Shown: positions 35,938 through 45,235, numbered from the stretch's first letter. The stretch is 64,000 bases of DNA from Methylobacterium amylolyticum (GCF_030700245.1 NZ_JAUYZI010000029.1:21268-85267); one strand, 5' to 3'. Made by a program: numbers and translations. Notes: generated by a model not told the origin, from the letters alone.

Positions 35938-36480
35938 CTACTCGGCCTGAAGGCGGGTCTCGACGCGCCGGTTCTCGGGCGACAGCGGGTCGCTCACCAG
36001 GGGCTTCTGCTTGCCGTAGCCCTTGGCGTCGAGGCGGGCGAGGTCGACGCCGTGATCCGTCAGGTAGCGCACGACCGAGCCGGCGCGGCGCATCGACAGG
36101 TCGAGGTTGAACGCGTCGCTGCCGGTGCCGTCGGTGTGGCCCTCGACCACGAACCGGCTGCTCGCCAGGCGCGGGTCCTTCAGGGCGCGGACCAGCTCGT
36201 CGAGGTTGGCCCGGGCGTCGGGCACGAGGTTGGCGGAGTTGTAGTCGAAATTGACCCGCAGGTTGAAACCGTCGCGCGTCTTGGCCGCCGCCGGCTCCGG
36301 GATCTGCTTGGCGCAGTCGCTCTCGGTGCCGATGCACAGGGCCCGGGCCGAGCCCAGATCCGCCTGGGGCGAGAAGTGATTCACCACGTCCGAGGCCTTG
36401 TAGGCGGGGCCGGCGAGAACGCCGCCGGTCGACGCGACGAGGACCGCAAGTGCCAAAGGATGCCGGATCGAGATGCTCAT
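35938..36480 (-). CDS. Periplasmic OmpA-family protein at head of the T6SS operon
   Basis: A 180-residue exported protein. It has a signal peptide of about 24 residues ending VLAGPA. A short Cys-containing region follows (ARALCIGTESDCAKQ). The OmpA-like peptidoglycan-binding domain (about 65-178) has NLRVNFDYNSANLVPDARANLDELV, RFVVEGHTDGTGSDAFNLDLSMRRAGSVV, GYGKQKPL and NRRVETRL. There is no lipobox. Being first in the operon and divergent from vgrG, it may anchor the T6SS envelope complex to the wall. The in-frame ATG at 36492 is an alternative start. Confidence 0.85.
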   Translation of the reverse strand: MSISIRHPLALAVLVASTGGVLAGPAYKASDVVNHFSPQADLGSARALCIGTESDCAKQIPEPAAAKTRDGFNLRVNFDYNSANLVPDARANLDELVRALKDPRLASSRFVVEGHTDGTGSDAFNLDLSMRRAGSVVRYLTDHGVDLARLDAKGYGKQKPLVSDPLSPENRRVETRLQAE

Positions 36481-36583
36481 GGCGCGTCTCATGGGTGTGG
36501 AATGGACTTGGTCCAAACCGTTTGCGGACCATTCGGGACATACTATAACGGCGGCGTCTCCGGAAGGTGGCAGGGAACGGATT
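36481..36583 (+). promoter_or_regulatory. Divergent control region with sigma70-like promoter for vgrG
   Basis: TTGCGG (36522-36527) and TATAAC (36544-36549) are spaced by 16 bases and would start RNA near 36556, about 28 bases before the GTG at 36584. This supports the short-leader start chosen for VgrG. The leftward OmpA-like/tssA operon must start in the same 100 bases. Confidence 0.5.
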
Positions 36584-38431
36584 GTGAGCTTCGGCGCCTC
36601 CAGCACACCCGCGCAGACCGGGCGCGTCGCCGAACTGACGACGGCCGCCGGCCGCGACACGTTCGTGCTGCATCACTTCGAGGCGGAGGAGGCGCTCAGC
36701 AGTCTCTTCACGTACCGCATCGACGCCCTGTCCGAGGATCAGAACTTCAACTTCGACCGGTTGCTCGGGAAGAACGCCTGCGTCCGGTTCAAGTCTTACG
36801 AAGGCGTGGAGCGCTACTTCAACGGCGTGCTGGTCGACGCGCAGTGGACCGGCGTCCAGCAGGCCCTGAACGCCTACCGCCTGACCCTGCGGCCGTGGTT
36901 CTGGCTGCTCGGGCGGCGCGCGAACTGCCGCATCTTCAAGGACAAGACCGTCATCGACATCGTCGAGGACGTCTTCAAGGACGCCGGATTCCAGGATTAC
37001 GAGGTCAAGGCCAGCCGCGGCGACTTCGACAAGATCGAGTACTGCGTCCAGTACCGGGAGAGCGACCTCAGCTTCGTCAGCCGCCTGATGGAAGAGTGGG
37101 GCATCTACACCTTCCACGAGCACAGCGAGAGCAAGCACCAATTGATCCTGGCCGATTCGCGCTCGTGCCACCGGCCGGTCCGCGCCGGGGGCGGGACGAT
37201 CCCGTTCATCCCGGTGGCCGACCTCGACCGGCGCGAGCGCGAGCACGTCTCGACCTGGCGCGCCGACCGGACCTTCCGCACCGGCCGGTTCGCCACCAAC
37301 GACTTCGACTACATGAAGCCGACCGCCAACCTGAAGGCGGACGCGCAGGCGGCCGAGCGGTACGAGAAGGCCTCGCTCGAAGCCTACGACTATCCCGGCC
37401 GCCACACCGAGCGCGATCTCGGCAAGAAGCGCGCGAAGGTGCGCCTCGAAGCGGAGCAGGCCGCCGACCACCGCCGCAGCGCCGCGGGCGACGCGGCGAG
37501 CCTCTATCCCGGCGGCCTCGTGACCATCCGGCAGCACCCGGCCGACGACGGGCAGTACCTCGTGGTCTCGGCCCGCCACGTGATCGCCAGCGAGACCTAC
37601 CGCAGCGGTCCCGGCGCCGAGCCGGGCGAGCTCTACGCGGGCACCTACACCCTCCAGCCCGTGGACCGGCCGTTCCGCGCCCCGCTGGAGACGCCGCGGC
37701 CGCGCGTCTACGGCCCGCAGACGGCGATCGTCACCACCCGCAAGGGCAAGGAGAGCGAGGAGATCGACGTCGACGAGGAGGGCCGCGTCTTCGTGCAGTT
37801 CCACTGGAACAGGGACAAGGACCGCATCTCGCGGCCGGTGCGGGTGGCGCAGATGTGGTCGGGCAAGTCCTGGGGCTTCCAGGTGATTCCCCGCGTCGGG
37901 CAGGAGGTCGTCGTCCAGTTCCTGGAAGGCGATCCCGACCAGCCGCTCATCGTCGGCACCGTCTACAACAAGGACTACCCCTACCCGTACAAGCTGCCGG
38001 ACGAGAAGACCGTCTCAGGGATGAAGTCCGATTCGACGAAGGGGCATGGCGGCTTCAATCAGCTCACCTTCGACGACAAGAAGTCCTCCGAGAAGATCAA
38101 CCTGCGGGCCGAGAAGGATCTCGAATCGCTGGTGCGCAACACCGAGACCCGCGAGATCGGCGTCGCGTTCGGCACGCCGTCAGGCGAGCCCTCGCGCGCC
38201 ACGACCCTGAAGAACGGCGACGACAGCCTCAAGGTCGACCGCGGCAACTGGGACGTGGACATCGCCCAGGAGATCCACATCAAGGCGGGCACGAAGATCG
38301 TGATCGAGGTCGGGGCGACCAAGATCACCATGGATCCGGCCACGATGACGATCGAGTCCGGCAAGATCTCGGTGCAGGGCACGGCGCTGATCGACGAGAA
38401 GGCGCCGCTCATCAAGCTCAACTGCGCCTGA
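36584..38431 (+). CDS. vgrG: T6SS spike protein VgrG
   Basis: A 615-residue VgrG (TssI). It has an N-terminal gp27-like part (DTFVLHHFEAEEALSSLFTYRIDALSED, LLGKNACVRF, YFNGVLVDAQWTG, LTLRPWFWLLGRRANCRIFKDKTVIDIVEDVF, EYCVQYRESDLSFVSRLMEEWGIYTFHEH). A gp5-like OB and needle region follows (FVQFHWNRDKD, VAQMWSGKSWGFQVIPRVGQEVVVQFLEGDPDQPLIVGTVYN) and ends near KLNCA. It has no extra effector domain. The GTG at 36584 has an AGGGA site and follows the promoter noted above; longer in-frame starts would overlap the divergent gene. DUF6931-like and caspase genes follow at once. Confidence 0.95.
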   Translation: MSFGASSTPAQTGRVAELTTAAGRDTFVLHHFEAEEALSSLFTYRIDALSEDQNFNFDRLLGKNACVRFKSYEGVERYFNGVLVDAQWTGVQQALNAYRLTLRPWFWLLGRRANCRIFKDKTVIDIVEDVFKDAGFQDYEVKASRGDFDKIEYCVQYRESDLSFVSRLMEEWGIYTFHEHSESKHQLILADSRSCHRPVRAGGGTIPFIPVADLDRREREHVSTWRADRTFRTGRFATNDFDYMKPTANLKADAQAAERYEKASLEAYDYPGRHTERDLGKKRAKVRLEAEQAADHRRSAAGDAASLYPGGLVTIRQHPADDGQYLVVSARHVIASETYRSGPGAEPGELYAGTYTLQPVDRPFRAPLETPRPRVYGPQTAIVTTRKGKESEEIDVDEEGRVFVQFHWNRDKDRISRPVRVAQMWSGKSWGFQVIPRVGQEVVVQFLEGDPDQPLIVGTVYNKDYPYPYKLPDEKTVSGMKSDSTKGHGGFNQLTFDDKKSSEKINLRAEKDLESLVRNTETREIGVAFGTPSGEPSRATTLKNGDDSLKVDRGNWDVDIAQEIHIKAGTKIVIEVGATKITMDPATMTIESGKISVQGTALIDEKAPLIKLNCA

Positions 38432-38437
38432 CGCCGC

Positions 38438-39001
38438 ATGGCCGGCTCCCGCTTCAGCACCGTCACGGACCTCTTCGCCGCGTTCCCGAGCGCCGAGCGC
38501 GACATCAGCGCCGCGCAGACCGACGAGGCGCCCCTGGCGTTCCTCGAGCGCGTGCGGCGCGGCCGCACCCCGGAGGATGCCGTCAGCCTGCTCGCCTACG
38601 CCCTCGGGCGGCGGGAGGGGGTGTGGTGGGCGATCCAGGCGGTGCGCCTCCTCGGCGGCGTGGCGCCGGGGCAGGAGGACGCGCCCCTCGCCGCCGCCGA
38701 GGCCTGGGTGCGCGAGCCGGACGACCTGCGGCGGCGGGATGCGCTGCGCCTCGGCATGGCCGGCGACCACCGCCTCGCGACGCCCTGGCTCGCCCTGGCG
38801 GCCGGCTGGTCCGGCGGCAATATCGGCCCGAGCGCCCACGCCGTCGTGCCGGCGACGCCCGAGATGACGCCGCGGGCGATCCGGACCGCGGTCCTGGTGG
38901 TGCTCGCCACCGTCAACGCCCGGGACCGCTCGACCAAGCTTCAGGCCTGCATCGACCTGGGGACGCCGCTGCTGCGGGGCGGCGGCACGCCATCCGCCTG
39001 A
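38438..39001 (+). CDS. T6SS-associated protein, DUF6931-like
   Basis: A 187-residue soluble, Ala/Leu-rich helical protein (FAAFPSAERDISAAQTDEAPLAFLERVRRGRTPEDAVSLLAYAL, REGVWWAIQAVRLL, TPWLALAAGWSGGNIGP). As I recall them, proteins with this wording occur beside VgrG genes and carry the label DUF6931. It begins six bases after the vgrG stop, so it is almost certainly co-translated. This suggests an adaptor or chaperone role at the spike. The family name is from memory and the role is inferred. Confidence 0.7.
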   Translation: MAGSRFSTVTDLFAAFPSAERDISAAQTDEAPLAFLERVRRGRTPEDAVSLLAYALGRREGVWWAIQAVRLLGGVAPGQEDAPLAAAEAWVREPDDLRRRDALRLGMAGDHRLATPWLALAAGWSGGNIGPSAHAVVPATPEMTPRAIRTAVLVVLATVNARDRSTKLQACIDLGTPLLRGGGTPSA

Positions 39002-39109
39002 GCGCGACCCGATCGCGGGGACGAGCCGAAACCGGACCGTTCCAAGGCCAATTGCGGCTGACCGTCCGAATCGGCTATGGTGGCCGGATCGGCCCTGAGA
39101 CGTCGGCGC

Positions 39110-41665
39110 ATGCGCGCGGTTCTGATACTCCTGCTCGGCCTCGCTCTGTCCCTGGCCGCGGATCTGGCCTTCGCCGCGCCGGGCGGCCGGCGCGTGGCCT
39201 TCGTGATCGGCAACGCGCACTACGCCGGCTTCCCGGCCCTGAACAATCCGCGCAACGATGCCGAGGACGTCACCGAGGCCCTCAAGGGCGCGGGGTTCGA
39301 GGTGTTCGGCGGCGTCGACATCACCCGCGAGTCGTTCCGGGAGCACCTGCGCCAGTTCACCCGCGCCGCGCAGGGCGCGGAGGCGGCCGTGGCGTTCTAC
39401 GCCGGCCACGGATTGCAGTACAAAGGCCGCAACTTCATCGTCCCGATCGACGCCAAGCTCCAGGACGAGGTCGACATCGAGTTCGAGGCGATCGCCGTCG
39501 ACGACGTGCTGCGGGGCTTGAGCCGGGCGGACGGCGTGCGCGTCCTCATCCTGGACGCCTGCCGCGACCTGCCGCTCAAGGACAAGCGCGGCCGCGCCGC
39601 CGTGTTCGACACCGGCCTCGCCAAGATCAGCGGTCGCGGCCTCGTGGTCGCCTACGCGACGCAGGCCAACGCGCTGGCCTACGACGGGACCGGGCGCAAC
39701 AGCGTGTTCACGCGGGCCTTCCTCCAGACGCTGCGGGAGCCGGGGCTCGACCTGCCCCAGTTCTTCCAGAAGGTCAGCATCGCGGTCGACCAGTCGAGCG
39801 GCGGCCGTCAGACGCCGGAGATCTCCCTGTCGTATCCGGGCCAGTTCATCTTCAACGCCCGGGCGACCGACCGGGACGCGTGGCAGAAGCTGCGCGACAG
39901 CAACGACCCGGTGGCTTTGCGCGAGTTCCTCCAGAAGTACCCGGTCAGTGATTTCGCCGACGCGGCCAACAGCCGGCTCGCCCTGATCGAGGAGATGCGG
40001 CGGGCCGACCAGCGCGAGGCGGAGTTGCAGGCGGCGCGGCGGGCGGAGTCGGAGCGCCGCCAGCGCGAGGAGGAGAGCCGGCGGATGGCCCTCGCCGAGG
40101 AGGAGCGCCGTCGCGCCGAGGCCGCCCGCCTCGCCGAAGCGGCGCGCCTCGCCGAGGCCGCCCGGCTCGCCGAGGAGAGCCGCAAGGCCGAACTGGCGCT
40201 CCAGGCGCGCCTCGCCGAGGATCGCCGGGCGGCCGCCAGCCGCCTCGCCGAGGAGCAGCGGCGAACCGAGGCCGCCCGCCTTGCCGAGGCCGCCCGCGTC
40301 GCCGAAGCCGGCCGCCTCGCTGACGAGGCGCGCCGGGCCGAGGAGGCCCGCCAAGCCCGTCTCGCCGACGACCGTCGCCGGGCCGAGGCCGCGCGCCTCG
40401 CCGAGGAGACCCGCGCCGCCGAGGAGGCGCGGATGGCGGAGGCCCTGCGCCGGGCCCGCCTCGCCGAGGAACGGCAGAGGGCCGAGGCGGCCCGTCTCGC
40501 CGAGGAGATGCGGCGGGTCGAGGAAGTCCGCGAGGCGCGGCTCGCCGCCGAGCGCCGGACCGAGGAAGCCCGCCAAGCGCGCCTCGCCGAGGACGCGCGG
40601 CGGACGGAGGAGGCGCGCCAAGCCCGCCTCGACGACGACCGCCGCAGGGCCGAGGCGGCCCGGGTGGCCGAGGACGCGCGGCGGACCCAGGAGCAGCGGA
40701 TCGCGGCGCTCGCTCCGCCCGCGCGCCCCGCGGATGGGCGGGTCGGCGATGCTGCGGCCAGGGCGTCCCAGTCCGCCGCGGGCCCCGCGCGGCCGGATGC
40801 GGAGGGCAAGCCTGCCGTCGCCGTGCTGCTCGACCCGCCGTCGCAGCCCGGTGCCGTGTCCGGGGGGGCGGTGTCCGGCGGTCTGGAGGTCGAGGTCCCG
40901 AATCCGACCTACGCGCATCTCGGCACCGGCCAGCAGGCCGAGCCGGCCGGCCGCCTGAGGCTGGAGGGCGAGGCGCTGGTGCGCACGATCCACGAGCGCC
41001 TGAGCGTCGTCGGCTGCTACACCAAGCGCCCCGATGCCGCCTGGAGCCAGGAATCGGTCGATGCGCTGAGGCGGTTCTACCACTTCTCGCAAGCCGAGGA
41101 GCGCGCGACCATGGGCGCGCAGCGCTCCCTCAAGATCGCCGCGACCCAGCCGGGTCCGGGCGTGCTCGACGATCTGAACCGCTTCGACCGGCAGATCTGT
41201 CCCCTCGTCTGCCCCGAGGGCGCGGAGCCGCGCGGCGGCGTCTGCGTGACGGTCACCTGCCCCACCGGCTACCGGCTGAAGCACGGCGCCTGCGCGCCGC
41301 TGCCGGGCGCCGAGCGGCCGGGCAAGGCCGAGCGCGAGAGCGCCTCGCCCAAGGAGCAGGTCAAGGGGCACGCCAAGGGATCCAAGACGGCCAAGCGGCG
41401 TGAGCCGGAGGTCGAGGCTCCGAGCCGCGCGGCCCCGGCGCCCTCCCGCCGGACCCGGGAGGCCAAGGCGCCCCCGCCGCCCGTCCGGGAGCGGCCGGTC
41501 GCGAGGCCGACGGTCAAGGTCGTCGACCCGGTGCGCCTGCGTCCGCGGGTGGCGCCCCTGGCCCGCTCGGCCCCGCTCCAGCCCGCCCGGCCCACCGCCT
41601 CGGCCAGTCCGGATTTCGGCCCGGCGCATATCGGCGCCGTCCGCGCCATGACGCGCATGCCATGA
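39110..41665 (+). CDS. Exported caspase-like (peptidase C14) protein with long coiled coil
   Basis: An 851-residue protein. A signal peptide (about 1-23, MRAVLILLLGLALSLAADLA then FAA) precedes a caspase p20-like domain (about 28-250) with the complete dyad H100 in FYAGHGLQ and C151 in LDACRD. A long Ala/Glu/Arg coiled coil (about 310-535) is built from AARLAEE-type repeats. A later segment (about 620-660) resembles a peptidoglycan-binding-like fold (TIHERLSVVGCYTKRPDAAWSQESVDALRRF). Then come a Cys-rich stretch (CPLVCPEG..CVTVTCPTGYRL) and a Lys/Pro/Arg-rich tail. ATG 39110 is chosen because it begins the signal peptide. Lying behind vgrG suggests a T6SS-linked role, unproven. Confidence 0.85.
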   Translation: MRAVLILLLGLALSLAADLAFAAPGGRRVAFVIGNAHYAGFPALNNPRNDAEDVTEALKGAGFEVFGGVDITRESFREHLRQFTRAAQGAEAAVAFYAGHGLQYKGRNFIVPIDAKLQDEVDIEFEAIAVDDVLRGLSRADGVRVLILDACRDLPLKDKRGRAAVFDTGLAKISGRGLVVAYATQANALAYDGTGRNSVFTRAFLQTLREPGLDLPQFFQKVSIAVDQSSGGRQTPEISLSYPGQFIFNARATDRDAWQKLRDSNDPVALREFLQKYPVSDFADAANSRLALIEEMRRADQREAELQAARRAESERRQREEESRRMALAEEERRRAEAARLAEAARLAEAARLAEESRKAELALQARLAEDRRAAASRLAEEQRRTEAARLAEAARVAEAGRLADEARRAEEARQARLADDRRRAEAARLAEETRAAEEARMAEALRRARLAEERQRAEAARLAEEMRRVEEVREARLAAERRTEEARQARLAEDARRTEEARQARLDDDRRRAEAARVAEDARRTQEQRIAALAPPARPADGRVGDAAARASQSAAGPARPDAEGKPAVAVLLDPPSQPGAVSGGAVSGGLEVEVPNPTYAHLGTGQQAEPAGRLRLEGEALVRTIHERLSVVGCYTKRPDAAWSQESVDALRRFYHFSQAEERATMGAQRSLKIAATQPGPGVLDDLNRFDRQICPLVCPEGAEPRGGVCVTVTCPTGYRLKHGACAPLPGAERPGKAERESASPKEQVKGHAKGSKTAKRREPEVEAPSRAAPAPSRRTREAKAPPPPVRERPVARPTVKVVDPVRLRPRVAPLARSAPLQPARPTASASPDFGPAHIGAVRAMTRMP

Positions 41666-41681
41666 CCATGACGCGCATGCC
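41647..41681. repeat. 20-base tandem duplication at the caspase stop codon
   Basis: catgacgcgcatgcc occurs at 41647-41661 and again at 41667-41681, period 20. The first copy encodes the end of the caspase-like protein and its TGA; the second lies just after the stop. Confidence 0.8.
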
Positions 41682-42084
41682 CTGAGTCGCGGGCGATCGG
41701 GGCTCCCGTCCATCGCCGGGTCCGAAGGTCCCGGCCTGGTCAGTCGGCGGAGCGGGCAATCCGGATGCGGGCCGACGCATACAGGTTCGGCGCGATCGCG
41801 CTGGGACGAGTCGGGTCGTTCGACCACCTTCCGCAACGCGTGAATGGACTTCCATCGCGCGCGCAGCGTTGTTCGATGCGCACGCGCCCGTGTTCCGGCG
41901 GGCGTTGCAGCCTTCCCAGCAGGCGGTACTGCATAGGAATGTATTCGATTTTCCGGGAAGGGCGCGAGCGCTGTTGCGGCGGCGCCACGTGCCCGGGCCT
42001 TATTGCTCAGGACGGATTTTTAAGTTTTCGATAACCGTGGCCGTGGTCTACGAGTCCAAGTGGCTTTTTAAGGACCGTACGACG
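41682..42084 (+). promoter_or_regulatory. Leader/promoter region of the autotransporter gene
   Basis: 403 bases with no convincing gene. A/T content rises at about 41930-41955 (TGCATAGGAATGTATTCGATTTTCC) and 42005-42070 (GGATTTTTAAGTTTTCGATAACC). A TTGCAG at 41905 with a TACTGC 16 bases later is a weak promoter candidate. A reading frame extends upstream of the chosen ATG from 41869, but it encodes a non-signal, cationic leader and is probably not translated. Confidence 0.4.
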
Positions 42085-44934
42085 ATGATCCAGCCTCGCA
42101 GCGACGGTCGGTCGAGCGTCGGCCAGCGCGCGCTCCGCGCAGCCCTGCTGCTCGGCGTCTCGTTCGCCGGAACCGCAATCCTCGTCACCGGAGCCCGGGC
42201 CCAGTCGCGCGACGTGGCGATCGACAGCGCCGCTGTCGATCCGAACCCGGACCCAACGCAGCCGGGCTATTTTGGGCAGGCCCCGGGCGCGGTGACGATC
42301 GCCAACGCGCGACCGCTCGGCAACGCCTTCGGCATCCTCGGCGCCTCGGGGACCGGGACGACGATCACCAACAGCGGCCCGATCCAGAACGCCACGATCG
42401 GGATCGGCGGCCAGAGCGCGGCGGGCCTCGTCGCGATCACCAACAGCGGCCCGATCCAGTTCGGCCTCGCGGGAATCGGCGCCCTGTCCGGCGGGCCGGT
42501 GGCGATCACCAACCTCGGCACGCTCACGCAGTTCGGCGCCACGCCGGCCGCGGTCGCGGCCAACGCCTCGGCCGCGAACTTCAACGCCCAGCTCAACGGG
42601 GCCGTCGCCCTGGTGGCGCGCGGCCTGAACGCCGCACCAGTCCTCACCGGCGTCGGCATCGCCGCGCTGTCGCAGAACGGCGGGCTGACCATCGTCAACG
42701 GCGCCGTCGCCGCCGGTGCCGCCGTCCCCTCGACCGTCACGCTGACCGCCACCGCCGCCGGGACCAACGCGACGACCGGAACGATCGGCGGGCCGACGAT
42801 CGCCACCACCGCCAACGGCATCGGCATCGCGGCGGCCTCGCAGGGCGCCGGCGCGGCCCTCAGCATCCAGAACTCCGGCACGATCCAGTCGGGGCTCGCG
42901 GGCATCGCGGCCTTCAACACGGCGGCCGGGGGAACCATCGCGATCGCCAACAGCGGGGTCGTGGTCTCGACCGCGGGGCCCGCCGTCTCGGCCGTCGCCG
43001 CCGGCGGCATCATCGGCATCGCCAACCGCGGCGTCCTGCTCGGCGCCAGCGGCATCGTCGCGACCGGCGCGCCCGGCGCCGCGATCACCATCGACAATGC
43101 CGGCCAGATCGTCGCCGGTCCGGGCGCGGCGATCGACACCCGGACGAACGGCAGCGCCGTCGCGTCGTTCGTGACGAACGCGGGCATCGTCTACGGTCAG
43201 ATCGCCCTCGGCGACGGGTCGGCCTTCACCAACGCGGCGACCGGCCAGGTCTTCCTGACGCCGAACCGGGCCGGCGCCGCCGCGTTCGTGGGGGGCAGCG
43301 CGGCGGCCGGCACCGTCAGCACCGTCACGAACTTCGGAACGGTGTCGCTGGCCGGCGCCATCAGCAGCGTCGGGGGGGCCGCCGGCGCTGGCGCCGCCAC
43401 GGTCTCGACCCTGAGCATCGTGGCCCCGGCGGCGGGCGCCGGCGTGCCGGGCGTCAGCCCGCTGGCGCCGAGCCCGCTGCCGATCAGCGCGACGCTCGAC
43501 CGCGTCAACTTCATCAACGCCGGCGTCATCAACCTCGGCACCGGCTCGGCCGCCAACCAACTGACGATCAACGGCAACTACACCGGCGTCAACGGCCAGC
43601 TCTTCCTCCAGGCCTCGACCCAGGCCGGCACCGCCGATCGCCTGGTCATCACCGGCAACGCGGCCGGCAGCACGGGCATCACCGTCAGCAACCTGACGCC
43701 GAACGCCATGTTCTCGACCGGTCCGGTCCTCGTCCAGGTGAACGGTACGCTGGCGGCCAACGCCTTCACGCTGACCGGCCTGCGCAACTTCGGCACGATG
43801 GAGGGCACGCTGGTCAACGGCACGGCCGTGGACGGCGCCAAGACGATCAGCCTCGGCGCCGTGCCGAACGCGGTCGCCGCCTCGGCGCCGACCGCCGTCA
43901 TCGCGACCCGCACCATCGCGACGCAGGGCGGAACCGCCGTGCTCGACCGCGTGACCCAGGTCCGCGACAGCCAGCAGCGTCAGGCCACCGGGCAGTCCAC
44001 GGGGCTGCCGTCGCAGGCGATGCAGTACACCGCCCTCGTCAGCAAGGACCCGATCGCCCAGAACATCGTGCCGGCCACCTCCCCGGTCGACACCTCGGTC
44101 CGCTTCGCGACCTGGGCCCGGGCCACCGGCGACCTGGAGCGGCGCACGGGGTACGCGACCACCGTGTTCAACGGCGCGGGCTTCGCGCGCGATCTCGGCT
44201 ACACCCAGCAGACCGGCGCGCTGGTCGGCGGCGGCGACGCGGTGATCAGCGGCCTGACCTCCGCCAACGACGGCCTCATCCTCGGCGTGATGGGCGGCTA
44301 CTCGATCGCCACCGTGACCCTCAACCGGCAGGCCGGGCGCCAGGACTACGACGGCGGCTCGGTCGGCGCCTACGGGACCTATCTCAACGGCCCGTTCTTC
44401 CTCGACGCGCTGTTCAAGGTCGACCTGCTCGGCCTCGACATCGTGGCGCCGGGCCTGCGGCAGCGGACGGGCCTCCAGAACTACCTGTTCACGTCCAACG
44501 TCGGGTACCGTATCCCGGTGGGCGGCGGCCTCTACGTCGAGCCGACGGCGGGCATCGAGTACATCAACACCGACTTCAACCGGCAGGCCGCGCTCACCCC
44601 GACCACGGTGCCCCTGCGCGACGGCGACGCGGTGCGCGGCCGGATCGGGGCGCGCACCGGCACGGAGATCCTGATCGGCGACATCCGCATCGAGCCGAGC
44701 GTGACAGGCTACCTCTACTCCGTGCTCTACGAGAGCCGGCTGAGCGGCGCCTTCAACGGCATCACGAGCGTCACCGGCCTGCGCGACGAGGGCAAAGTCC
44801 GCGGCGAGGTCCAGACCGCGGTCAATGTCTTCAACCTGAAGACCGGCCTGTCCGGCTTCGTCCGGGCCGACTACAGGATCGGCAGCGACCTGATCGCCGG
44901 CGGCGGCCGGGTCGGCATCCGCTACCAGTGGTGA
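42085..44934 (+). CDS. Autotransporter (type Va) with beta-helix-like passenger
   Basis: A 949-residue protein. It has an extended signal peptide (SVGQRALRAALLLGVSFAGTAILVTGARAQ, about residues 12-41). The passenger (about 42-660) is low in charge and rich in N, G, T, S, A with recurring ITNSGPIQ/IANSGV units typical of right-handed beta helices. The C-terminal beta-barrel translocator (about 670-949) has FATWARATGDLERRTGY, GLILGVMGGYSIA, YVEPTAGIEYINTDF, LSGFVRADYRIGSDLIAGGG and a final aromatic W (IRYQW). The adhesin or enzyme activity of the passenger is not evident. ATG 42085 is preferred: AAGGAC lies upstream and the leader begins there. It is embedded between two T6SS gene blocks. Confidence 0.9.
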   Translation: MIQPRSDGRSSVGQRALRAALLLGVSFAGTAILVTGARAQSRDVAIDSAAVDPNPDPTQPGYFGQAPGAVTIANARPLGNAFGILGASGTGTTITNSGPIQNATIGIGGQSAAGLVAITNSGPIQFGLAGIGALSGGPVAITNLGTLTQFGATPAAVAANASAANFNAQLNGAVALVARGLNAAPVLTGVGIAALSQNGGLTIVNGAVAAGAAVPSTVTLTATAAGTNATTGTIGGPTIATTANGIGIAAASQGAGAALSIQNSGTIQSGLAGIAAFNTAAGGTIAIANSGVVVSTAGPAVSAVAAGGIIGIANRGVLLGASGIVATGAPGAAITIDNAGQIVAGPGAAIDTRTNGSAVASFVTNAGIVYGQIALGDGSAFTNAATGQVFLTPNRAGAAAFVGGSAAAGTVSTVTNFGTVSLAGAISSVGGAAGAGAATVSTLSIVAPAAGAGVPGVSPLAPSPLPISATLDRVNFINAGVINLGTGSAANQLTINGNYTGVNGQLFLQASTQAGTADRLVITGNAAGSTGITVSNLTPNAMFSTGPVLVQVNGTLAANAFTLTGLRNFGTMEGTLVNGTAVDGAKTISLGAVPNAVAASAPTAVIATRTIATQGGTAVLDRVTQVRDSQQRQATGQSTGLPSQAMQYTALVSKDPIAQNIVPATSPVDTSVRFATWARATGDLERRTGYATTVFNGAGFARDLGYTQQTGALVGGGDAVISGLTSANDGLILGVMGGYSIATVTLNRQAGRQDYDGGSVGAYGTYLNGPFFLDALFKVDLLGLDIVAPGLRQRTGLQNYLFTSNVGYRIPVGGGLYVEPTAGIEYINTDFNRQAALTPTTVPLRDGDAVRGRIGARTGTEILIGDIRIEPSVTGYLYSVLYESRLSGAFNGITSVTGLRDEGKVRGEVQTAVNVFNLKTGLSGFVRADYRIGSDLIAGGGRVGIRYQW

Positions 44935-44986
44935 TCGGGCCGCCCGGAGAGGTCGGGACCGGCCCGGCCTCCCGGCGCCGGGCTCC

Positions 44987-45235
44987 TCAGGGGCTGCGGG
45001 TCAGCCGGCGGATGCCCTCGATGTCGTAGCGCGTGAACGGACCGCCCGCGCCCCCGCGCCATCCCCGCGGCCGGCCGTGCCCCTGGGCCGCGACGAGGTC
45101 CGGATCGACGGCGATGAAGGAGGGGGCGCAGAACGCGCAGTCGGCGGCCTGGACCAGGATCGGTTCATGGGCACCGGCGGAGGAGGCGCCCAGCAGCGCG
45201 GCGGCTCCGATCAGTGTCAGTGTGATGGGCTTCAT
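44987..45235 (-). CDS. Small secreted protein with CxxC
   Basis: An 82-residue product with a signal peptide (MKPITLTLIGAAALLGASSAGA, then HEPILV) and a mature 60-residue chain containing CAFC (about residues 33-36), a Gly/Arg-rich centre (GHGRPRGWRGGAGG) and a charged tail. A GGAGGT site precedes the ATG. No family is recognised. It lies on the opposite strand between the autotransporter and tssK, convergent with the former. Confidence 0.6.
   Translation of the reverse strand: MKPITLTLIGAAALLGASSAGAHEPILVQAADCAFCAPSFIAVDPDLVAAQGHGRPRGWRGGAGGPFTRYDIEGIRRLTRSP

Noticed and set aside
35707..39951. 1414-codon rightward open frame spanning vgrG and the caspase gene
   Set aside because: It lies out of frame with VgrG, DUF6931-like and caspase proteins and encodes only Arg/Pro/Gly-rich sequence.
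41869..42084. Upstream extension of the autotransporter from 41869
   Set aside because: The extra 72 residues would bury the signal peptide, and the DNA there is A/T-rich leader-like; the ATG at 42085 has a ribosome site.
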